Source: JASLBX01 sp036374175 (GTDB taxonomy: Bacteria; Actinomycetota; Actinomycetes; Jiangellales; Jiangellaceae). Taken from it: a stretch of 12,264 nt of DNA. Both the position numbers and the translations under genes were made by a program. The DNA lies in NCBI GenBank assembly GCA_036374175.1, contig DASUUH010000090.1:1-12264 (forward strand). Direction: 5' to 3'. Positions 7,328-12,264 of this stretch are shown here, piece after piece. Below the pieces are notes generated by a model. That model was not told the DNA's origin and searched no databases. It saw nothing but the letters and a program-made list of their open reading frames with translations. The stretch's first letter is position 1. Each line of letters starts with the position of its first letter.

Positions 7328-7531
7328 CTACTCGAGCGCGCTGACGCCGAACGCGAGCGCGAAGCCTCCGGTAGTAAGGAGCCCGACGAGCTTGCCGCCG
7401 TATTTGAGCGCCTTTGGGCATCATGGTGCTGCCAGCATGGTCAGGAGCGCCCCACCGGCGAAGGCGTTGGACGAGCCGATGCCCGCTTCGCCAGAGATCA
7501 GTTGACGCTTCCGGTAGCTGCCGCTCGGCCG
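7328..7531 (-). pseudogene. decayed C-terminal fragment of a ZIP-family metal transporter
   Basis: Read on the minus strand, 7472-7474 down to the TAG at 7328-7330 gives NAFAGGALLTMLA, then a broken stretch, then YGGKLVGLLTTGGFALAF and a GVSALE end. Bacterial ZIP-type (COG0428-like) transporters have almost the same last two helices, with '-D-T-M-M-P-E-A-' at the break. Here the in-frame reading meets TGA at 7421-7423, while the neighbouring frame reads T-M-M-P-K. A one-base loss and a one-base gain about 15 bases apart explain this. Further upstream, at about 7503-7531, another frame shows 'QLPEASTDLWRSGHR', resembling the LPE-containing helix of ZIP proteins; the helix between them is gone. 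Most of the gene is missing, so this is a relic. The family call rests on recall, with the last two helices the strong part. Confidence 0.7.
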
Positions 7532-7546
7532 TGCCCTCACAAGATA

Positions 7547-7562
7547 GTACGCTTGGCGTACC
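7547..7562. promoter_or_regulatory. probable MarR operator 1 (upstream of MFS gene)
   Basis: GTACG (7547-7551), CTTGG and CGTAC (7557-7561) form an inverted repeat with a 5-base spacer. The 3' flank (CAGATTGG) and the core match operator 2 before marR almost base for base. The centre lies about 40 bases before the MFS start. TACGCT inside it (7548-7553) would serve as a -10 box, so bound repressor would block the promoter. Confidence 0.75.
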
Positions 7563-7593
7563 AGATTGGACCGCAGGCATGCGGGGGAGGCCG

Positions 7594-8769
7594 ATGTCGA
7601 TGCAGGGTGGGCTCCGGCCATACGGGGCATCGGTCTACGTCCCCACCGTGCTATTCGGAATCGGCCAGGGTGCGATCGCACCGATCATTCCGCTGACGGC
7701 GCGCGAGCTCGGTGCGTCGCTCGCCGTCGCCAGCGTTGTGGTGGCCGTGCTCGGGGTCGGGCGGGTCGTCGGCGACTTGCCGGCGGGTGCGCTCGTTGTG
7801 CGGATCGGCGAGCAGCGGGCGATGATCCTGGCCGCGGCATTGACCATGGTTGCACTCGTAGTGTGCCTGGTCGCCCCGGCGGTGTGGCTGCTCGCCCTGG
7901 GCGTCGGGATCATCGGGATCAACACGGCTGTCTTCGGGTTGGCTCGGCATGCGTACCTTACCGAGGTAATCCCGTACGGTATGCGCGCCCGGGCGATGTC
8001 GACGCTCGGCGGCATGCACCGGATCGGCGTGTTCGCCGGCCCATTCCTCGGTGCTGTGGCGATCAAGTTCGCCGGGACGGCGGGCGCATACTGGGTTCAT
8101 CTGGTGGCGGCGAGCGTGATGATCGGCCTGCTGCTGATCCTGCCCGACGCCACTCGTGGCAGACGCGGTGCCGGCCAGGCGCCGGACCGGCTCGTCCGGG
8201 TCGTCCGGCGCCACCTGCCGGTGCTTCGTACTCTTGGGACGGGCGTTTTGATCATGGGCGCTGTCCGAGCGTCGAGGCAGGTCGTGATCCCGCTCTGGGG
8301 TGACCACCTCGGTCTCGACCCCGCAGTGACCAGCGTGATCTTCGGCCTGTCGGGGGCCGTGGACATGCTGCTGTTCTATCCGGCCGGTTGGGCGATGGAC
8401 CAGTTCGGGCGCAACTGGGTCGTCGTTCCGAGCATGCTGGTGCTGGGGTTGTCCCACGTGCTGCTCCCGCTGGCCGCAAGCGCGGCCGGGCTGGTGGCCG
8501 TGGCCATGCTCATGGGGTTCGGCAATGGCATCGGCAGCGGCATCATCATGACGATCGGTGCGGACGTCTCACCGGCGGCCGGCCGGGCCGTCTTTCTCGG
8601 CGCGTGGCGACTTTGCGGCGACGCTGGCAACGGGGTTGGACCGCTGTTGCTCAGCGCCGTTACCGTGCTGGTCTCCCTAGGGGCGGCGGCGGTGGTCATG
8701 GGCGCGTTCGCAGGCATAGGCGCCGCGGTCATGGCTCGGTGGATTCCGCAGTACTGCCGGCAGCGGTAG
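7594..8769 (+). CDS. MFS transporter, probable drug/metabolite efflux
   Basis: The product is a 391-aa major facilitator superfamily permease with about 12 hydrophobic segments. A first half begins 'YVPTVLFGIGQGAIAPIIPL', a central basic loop carries 'ATRGRRGAGQAPDRLVRVVRRH', and a second half follows. MFS motif A is visible in the loop between helices 2 and 3 (GRVVGDLPAGALVVRIGEQR), with its echo in the second half (YPAGWAMDQFGRNWVVVPS). I took the ATG at 7594, after GGGGGAGG at 7583-7590. The in-frame ATG at 7600 is equally possible by spacing. A longer frame back to 7414 would run through the operator and the ZIP relic and is not protein-like. The gene precedes marR by 64 bases and both carry the same palindrome, which points to efflux of a compound sensed by MarR. 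The substrate is unknown. Confidence 0.9.
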   Translation: MSMQGGLRPYGASVYVPTVLFGIGQGAIAPIIPLTARELGASLAVASVVVAVLGVGRVVGDLPAGALVVRIGEQRAMILAAALTMVALVVCLVAPAVWLLALGVGIIGINTAVFGLARHAYLTEVIPYGMRARAMSTLGGMHRIGVFAGPFLGAVAIKFAGTAGAYWVHLVAASVMIGLLLILPDATRGRRGAGQAPDRLVRVVRRHLPVLRTLGTGVLIMGAVRASRQVVIPLWGDHLGLDPAVTSVIFGLSGAVDMLLFYPAGWAMDQFGRNWVVVPSMLVLGLSHVLLPLAASAAGLVAVAMLMGFGNGIGSGIIMTIGADVSPAAGRAVFLGAWRLCGDAGNGVGPLLLSAVTVLVSLGAAAVVMGAFAGIGAAVMARWIPQYCRQR

Positions 8770-8784
8770 GGAAGTCCCACGAGG

Positions 8785-8813
8785 CAAATCGGTACGTTTG
8801 GCGTACCAATTTG
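8785..8813. promoter_or_regulatory. probable MarR operator 2 (upstream of marR)
   Basis: CAAATCGGTACG (8785-8796) and CGTACCAATTTG (8802-8813) are inverted copies matching at 11 of 12 positions around a TTTGG spacer. The site lies between the MFS stop and the marR start, ending 20 bases before the ATG. It contains the same core as operator 1 (GTACG-YTTGG-CGTACCA). The layout is that of an autoregulated MarR gene with its own promoter. Confidence 0.8.
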
Positions 8814-8833
8814 AGGCCATGGGAGGTACGGCC

Positions 8834-9253
8834 ATGTCCGCTGTAGATCTCGCTAGCGTGGAGCAGTTGCGGCTGTCGCTGTTCCGGCTGTCGCGAAGGC
8901 TGCGTAAGCGATCGCAGACCGGCCTGACGCCGTCACAGCAGTCCGCTATGTCGGCAATCGAGCGTCACGGCCCGGTGCGGCTGACGCGCCTGGGGGAGCT
9001 CGAGCAGATCAACAAGTCGTCGGTGACGCGCCTGGTGGCCAAGCTTGAGGCGCGTGGGCTGATCGCCCGGCTGCCGGATGCAGACGACGGGCGCAGCTGG
9101 CGCGTGGACTTGACGCCCACCGGCCGGCGGTTGATGGAGCAATCCGCAGAGCGTGCTGACTCATACCTGGCCGGCCGGATCGCCGCGTTGCCCGCGGGCG
9201 ATCAGCGCCGGATCCTGGACGTCATCCCTGTGCTGCAACGGCTGCTGGAGTAA
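8834..9253 (+). CDS. MarR-family transcriptional repressor
   Basis: The product is a 139-aa winged-helix regulator. The N-terminal helix (VEQLRLSLFRLSRRLRKRS) serves dimerisation. It is followed by 'LTPSQQSAMSAIERHGPVRLTRLGELEQI', the recognition helix at about 60-75 (NKSSVTRLVAKLEARGLI), and the wing at about 79-94 (RLPDADDGRSWRVDLT), which keeps the D-x-R signature of the family. The C-terminal helices (AALPAGDQRRILDVIPVLQRLLE) complete the dimer interface. The ATG at 8834 has GGGAGG 7 bases upstream. The in-frame ATG at 8798 would start inside the operator. MarR proteins usually release DNA when they bind small phenolic or lipophilic ligands. Likely targets are its own promoter and the MFS gene, through the paired palindromes. 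Confidence 0.93.
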   Translation: MSAVDLASVEQLRLSLFRLSRRLRKRSQTGLTPSQQSAMSAIERHGPVRLTRLGELEQINKSSVTRLVAKLEARGLIARLPDADDGRSWRVDLTPTGRRLMEQSAERADSYLAGRIAALPAGDQRRILDVIPVLQRLLE

Positions 9254-9412
9254 GTGCACGATCGAGCGCGCTTGAGGAGGTGTGGTCATCGCTCTGGCCA
9301 CCTGTTCCACGGGAGTCGGCCAGCTGGCCGATGTTCTGGACCGGGCGGCACGGAACTGTGTACGGCGACCGAGAGTGCTGCGGACTCCGCACCCGAATCC
9401 CTGGAGGAACTC

Positions 9413-9883
9413 ATGTCGAACGACGCCACACCCCAGTTCCCGACGCCTGATCCGGCACTGGCCAGCCTCGACAGGTTGGTAGGCACCTGGAGTCTCGAGG
9501 GCAATCTGGTCGGCTCGGACGAGAAGACCATCAAAGGTCAGACCACATTCAGGTGGCTACCGGGACGGTTCTTCATGGAGCAGCGGTTCTCCATGCACTT
9601 CATGGGGATGGAGATCGAGAGCCTGGAGCTCATCGGCTACGACCCCGACGCCAAGACTCTTGCATCGGCGGTCTACTCCAACGTGTCGCCCGCTCCACTT
9701 CCGTACACGTGGGAGATCGACGGTGAAGCCGTGACCATTTCGGTCTCTTACGGACCGATGGACGCCACGTTCCACGGCAAGTACCACGAGGACGGCACCT
9801 TCTCCGGCGGATGGCGGCCGAACCCGGGGGCCGACGAGACGGTGAACGTGCCCTATGACATCAGCGGCCGGCGGATCGGCTGA
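9413..9883 (+). CDS. DUF1579-like protein
   Basis: The 156-aa product is soluble and beta-rich. After a short polar head (SNDATPQFPTPDPALA) comes the typical opening 'LDRLVGTWSLEGNLVGSDEK', then 'GQTTFRWLPGRFFMEQRFSMHFMG', 'ESLELIGYDPDAKTLASAVYSN', and the later strands 'YTWEIDGEAVTISVS' and 'ATFHGKYHEDGTFSGGWRPN'. This matches the layout of DUF1579 and related lipocalin-like actinobacterial proteins of unknown function. The ATG at 9413 follows GGAGGA with a 4-5 base gap. An open frame reaches back to the marR stop but has no protein character. It lies 159 bases after marR and 20 bases before the small ORF, so it probably forms a unit with the small ORF and the alkD-like gene. Confidence 0.8.
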   Translation: MSNDATPQFPTPDPALASLDRLVGTWSLEGNLVGSDEKTIKGQTTFRWLPGRFFMEQRFSMHFMGMEIESLELIGYDPDAKTLASAVYSNVSPAPLPYTWEIDGEAVTISVSYGPMDATFHGKYHEDGTFSGGWRPNPGADETVNVPYDISGRRIG

Positions 9884-9890
9884 GGCTCTC

Positions 9891-9897
9891 GGAAGGG
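9891..9897 (+). promoter_or_regulatory. ribosome binding site of the small ORF
   Basis: GGAAGGG is followed by six bases and then GTG at 9904. It is the only good Shine-Dalgarno between the DUF1579-like gene and the alkD-like gene. The alkD-like start itself has none. Confidence 0.5.
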
Positions 9898-9903
9898 CGA
9901 AAC

Positions 9904-10035
9904 GTGACCGGCTGGATCGTCCGCGGTGAGCTTCCTGGTGGTCGCGCCGTCACCACCGTTCACCTTGCCCCCCACCCGCAGAGCCGGCCGGCGCCGGCTG
10001 ACTGGCGTACGCTGCTCGTCCAACCGATCAAATGA
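9904..10035 (+). CDS. 43-aa small ORF overlapping alkD-like start
   Basis: GTG at 9904 opens a 43-residue frame (MTGWIVRGELPGGRAVTTV... ending ADWRTLLVQPIK) that stops at TGA 10033-10035. It overlaps the next ATG (10032) in the arrangement ATGA. It has a good ribosome binding site (9891-9897) and about three quarters G/C at third positions. No family, helix or signal is recognised. It may be a leader peptide whose translation delivers ribosomes to the alkD-like gene, or the tail of an older gene. The coupling geometry is seen directly; expression is inferred. Confidence 0.5.
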   Translation: MTGWIVRGELPGGRAVTTVHLAPHPQSRPAPADWRTLLVQPIK

Positions 10036-10694
10036 GTGAATCGCAGCTCACCGCGACCCGGTTCATCGAGCGGCTTGATTCGCTACCGTCGCCGGCCGGC
10101 AGACCCCGAATGGGTGACATCTTCGCGCTCGCGGACGAGTTCATCGACTTGCCCCTTCGTGAGATTGGCAAGCTGCTGGACAGCGACAGCCACGAAGCGC
10201 GGGTCGGAGCGCTCAACATCATGGGTAAGCAGGCCACAAGCAAATCCGCCTCGGACGGGGTCCGCAAGCAACTGTTCGAGTTGTATCTCAGTCGGACCGA
10301 CCGCATCAACACGTGGGATCTCGTCGATCTCAGTGCACACAAGGTGGTGGGCGGATATCTGCTGGACAAGCCGCGGGACGACCTCTACCGGCTGGCCCGG
10401 TCCGACAACTGGTGGGAACGCCGCATCGCGATGTTCACGACCATGGCGTTCGTGCGTGTTGGAGACCTCGATGACACGTTCGCCCTAGCGGAGATTCTGG
10501 TGAACGACGGCCACGACCTGGTCCAGAAGGTGGTGGGCGGGATGGTGCGCGAGGCAGGCAAGCGAGACCGCGAACGCCTGCTGAGCTTCCTCGATCGGCA
10601 CGCCGCGACCTCGCCGCGCGTGCTACTGCGATACGCGATCGAACACCTCGAACCCGATCAGCGTGCGCATTACCTCAGCCTGGGCAGGCGGTAA
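10032..10694 (+). CDS. AlkD-like DNA alkylation repair protein (HEAT-repeat)
   Basis: The 220-aa product is all-helical and belongs to the DNA alkylation repair family (PF08713). AlkD glycosylases remove N3- and N7-alkylated purines while holding DNA in a HEAT-repeat groove. The helical pairs are visible, for example 'LLDSDSHEARVGALNIMGKQA', 'LARSDNWWERRIAMFTTMAFV' and 'LLRYAIEHLEPDQRAHYL'. The motif 'INTWDLVDLSAHKVVGGYL' supplies W95 and D99, equivalent to W109 and the key D113 of Bacillus cereus AlkD. At the place of W187 ('GW.LRE') this protein reads G169-G170-M-V-R-E, so that Trp is missing. It may differ in substrate or activity. There is no Shine-Dalgarno before the ATG at 10032, which overlaps the stop of the 43-aa ORF. 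It converges on the second LuxR gene, 57 bases away. Confidence 0.88.
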   Translation: MSESQLTATRFIERLDSLPSPAGRPRMGDIFALADEFIDLPLREIGKLLDSDSHEARVGALNIMGKQATSKSASDGVRKQLFELYLSRTDRINTWDLVDLSAHKVVGGYLLDKPRDDLYRLARSDNWWERRIAMFTTMAFVRVGDLDDTFALAEILVNDGHDLVQKVVGGMVREAGKRDRERLLSFLDRHAATSPRVLLRYAIEHLEPDQRAHYLSLGRR

Positions 10695-10716
10695 TGATCA
10701 ATCGTGAGCCCGCAGC

Positions 10717-10748
10717 GGCGGCCGGACGGCGGTATCGCTGAGGCCGCC
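10717..10748. terminator. possible hairpin between convergent genes
   Basis: GGCGGCC (10717-10723) and GGCCGCC (10742-10748) form a perfect 7-bp GC stem with an 18-base loop in the 57-base gap between the alkD-like stop and the stop of the second LuxR gene. No U-run follows on either strand, so it may be only a weak or two-way terminator. Confidence 0.3.
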
Positions 10749-10751
10749 TGC

Positions 10752-12264
10752 TCAGCTGTGGCGTTGCGACCGGGTCGCGGCGATGGCGGCGAGTTCGGTC
10801 CGGTTCGAGACCCCCAGCTTCGCGAATGCGCGGCTCAGGTGGGTCTTGACGGTGCTGCGGCTCACGAACAGACGGGCGCCGATTTCGGGGTTGCTCAAGC
10901 CGTCGGAGGCGAGTTGCACGACTCTGAGTTCGGTCGGCGTAAGGCTCGCCCAGCCGCTGTCCGGCCGGCCGCGCGCGCCGCGCATGCGACGGACGTACGC
11001 GACGGCGTCGTCGAGGCCTAGCCCGGCACCTTCTCGCCATGCCGCGTCGAAGTCGGGGTGAGACCGAAGGTTGTCGACCAGGGCGGCGAGCGCAGGCTCA
11101 TCGGCGGGCGGAACGGGACAGCCGAGTTCGTGGCGCGCCCGGCCGGACGCCGCGAGCACCCGCGCGGCGTCGACCGGCCGCCCGGTCAAGGCCATGAGCG
11201 ACGCCAGGGCCTCGAGGCTGGTGATGTAGCGGAGCCGCAAACCGTGCTCTACGCGAATCGTGAGCGCCTCGTGGTGCAGGTTGACCGCCCGGTCCGGGTC
11301 GTCCGCATCGGCCAGGTAACCCAGCTGCTCGAGCGCGTCCGCCCGGCATCGCGGCAGGTCGAACCGCTGCGCCAGCATCACGGCGCGGTCCAGGAGTTCG
11401 GCCGCTTCGTCGCGCCGACCTGCGGCCCGCAAAGCCGCGCCGTACGGTGGCAGCAGGATCGCCATCAGGTAGCTGTCCGCTGCGGGGCTCGCCTTCGGCA
11501 GGTCGCGCTCGAGCCAGTGGAGTGCCTCCGCCGTGTCGCCCCGACGACGATGCAGTTCACCCATGACCATGCCGAGGCCAGGGACCGAAACGCGGTCCGG
11601 GTCGCCGTCGATCAAGCGAACCAGCGGCTCCAGCAGTCTCAGCGCTGCGTCCAGCTCACCGCAGACGCCGAGCACGGTGGCGAGCTGGCCTCGAGCCATC
11701 CCGACGCGGAAATAGTCGCCGAGCGGTCTGGCCGTATCCACCGCGAGCTCAGCGAGTTCGCGCGCGGCCGCGAGGTGGCCCGTGAGCAATGCGCCGTTGG
11801 ACCGCACGACGAGGACTGTCGCCGCGATTCCGCGGTCCCCTCGGCTGATCAGCCCGTCGGCGGCCGCGCGCAGCAACGGAGTAGCGGCGTCGTGACGGTC
11901 GCGCATGGTGAGAATGAGGCCCAGCAGTGCCCGTGTCGCGTCGCGCCCGTAACCGTCGCCGGCGAGTTCGGCAAGCTCGTACGCCTGCTCACCAAGACTC
12001 CATGCACTGCCGGCATCGGTGTACAGCCGGCGGAGGGCGGTGAACGTGAGGCATCGGGACCGCAGGCGATCGTCACCCAGCTCGGTGGCAAGATCGAACC
12101 CACGCTCGGCGGCGTCGAAATCGAATGGCGCCGCTGTATCGGCCACTTGTGCGTACCCGGCGAACAGCCGGGCCTGTAACAGCGACCTGTCATCCGGCGC
12201 CCGGTCGATGGCCCGCTTGAGGTAGGCCACACCTTCGCGGGCGGTCGCATGCAGGTTCCACATC
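10752..12264 (-). CDS. LuxR-family large (LAL-type) regulator, C-terminal part
   Basis: About 503 residues of the C-terminal part of a large LuxR-type regulator are visible; the frame runs off the right edge. The Met codon at the edge (12261-12263) is internal by family layout, since the expected N-terminal ATPase domain is missing. Most of the sequence is helical TPR-like repeats ('LFAGYAQVADTAAPFDFDAA', 'RAALLGLILTMRD'-like and 'LLDRAVMLAQRFDLPRCRAD'), followed by 'WASLTPTELRVVQLASDGLS', 'NPEIGARLFVSRSTVKTHL' and 'SRAFAKLGVSNRTELAAIAA'. That is a complete LuxR helix-turn-helix, unlike the regulator at 4954-7110. The TGA at 10752-10754 ends the gene. Stimulus and targets are unknown. It lies tail to tail with the alkD-like gene, so control of the neighbours is not implied by position. 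Confidence 0.9.
   Translation of the reverse strand, partial: MWNLHATAREGVAYLKRAIDRAPDDRSLLQARLFAGYAQVADTAAPFDFDAAERGFDLATELGDDRLRSRCLTFTALRRLYTDAGSAWSLGEQAYELAELAGDGYGRDATRALLGLILTMRDRHDAATPLLRAAADGLISRGDRGIAATVLVVRSNGALLTGHLAAARELAELAVDTARPLGDYFRVGMARGQLATVLGVCGELDAALRLLEPLVRLIDGDPDRVSVPGLGMVMGELHRRRGDTAEALHWLERDLPKASPAADSYLMAILLPPYGAALRAAGRRDEAAELLDRAVMLAQRFDLPRCRADALEQLGYLADADDPDRAVNLHHEALTIRVEHGLRLRYITSLEALASLMALTGRPVDAARVLAASGRARHELGCPVPPADEPALAALVDNLRSHPDFDAAWREGAGLGLDDAVAYVRRMRGARGRPDSGWASLTPTELRVVQLASDGLSNPEIGARLFVSRSTVKTHLSRAFAKLGVSNRTELAAIAATRSQRHS

Noticed and set aside
7414..7593. N-terminal extension of the MFS gene
   Set aside because: It crosses the ZIP relic and the MarR operator, reads as Arg-rich non-membrane sequence, and the strong ribosome binding site lies at 7583-7590.
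7651..8457. Minus-strand 268-codon frame opposite the MFS gene
   Set aside because: His/Asp/Arg/Gln-rich shadow of the transporter; no protein-like features.
9282..9482. GTG-started frame with GAGGAGG upstream, between marR and the DUF1579-like gene
   Set aside because: The Shine-Dalgarno lies only one base from the GTG, and after about 23 residues the product becomes Arg/Pro-rich and overlaps the DUF1579-like gene.
11058..12179. Long plus-strand open frame (373 codons) opposite the second LuxR gene
   Set aside because: It is the mirror of a clear LuxR/TPR coding sequence in high-GC DNA; its product is Arg/Gln/Val-rich without domain character.
1..12264. Search by eye for CRISPR repeats, tRNA genes, insertion sequences and phage genes
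   Set aside because: No regularly spaced repeats, cloverleaf-like sequences, transposase motifs or terminal inverted repeats were seen.

Overview
The window is high-GC DNA with strong G/C preference at third codon positions. It uses GTG starts and carries families typical of Actinomycetota: DUF6069-type membrane protein, a mycobacterial-type cytosolic arylsulfatase of about 790 aa, a Streptomyces/Mycobacterium-type formylglycine-generating enzyme, and large ATP-dependent LuxR (LAL) regulators. It looks like an actinomycete chromosome; the genus cannot be read from the sequence. I see no tRNA, rRNA, CRISPR array or insertion sequence.

Left part (1-4750), sulfatase region. The tail of a VOC/glyoxalase-fold gene (+) converges on a formylglycine-generating enzyme gene (FGE, 429-1358, -). 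Next come a four-helix DUF6069-like membrane protein (1597-2103, +), a 53-aa two-helix membrane protein (2132-2293, -) that was easy to miss, and a 790-aa type I arylsulfatase (2378-4750, +) with an intact C-x-P-x-R site. FGE is the enzyme that converts that cysteine to formylglycine, so activator and client lie about 1 kb apart but in separate transcription units.

Middle (4751-7593), regulator and gene debris. A 718-aa LAL-type LuxR regulator (-) has its Walker motifs, but its DNA-binding domain changes frame within the last 20 residues. The missing family-like C-terminus is readable in the next frame just downstream. Between this gene and the transporter lies a decayed C-terminal fragment of a ZIP-family metal transporter (7328 to about 7530, -).

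Right part (7594-10694), a rightward gene series: MFS transporter, MarR repressor, DUF1579-like protein, a 43-aa small ORF and an AlkD-like DNA alkylation repair protein. Two near-identical palindromic sites, GTACG-YTTGG-CGTAC, lie just upstream of the MFS gene and of marR. They are very probably the MarR operators, so the pair looks like a self-regulated efflux module. The AlkD-like gene has no ribosome binding site of its own and overlaps the small ORF by ATGA, which suggests translational coupling. It also carries Gly where characterised AlkD has its third active-site residue, Trp.

Right edge (10752-12264). The C-terminal part of a second LAL-type LuxR regulator (-), with an intact helix-turn-helix, converges on the alkD-like gene and runs off the window.
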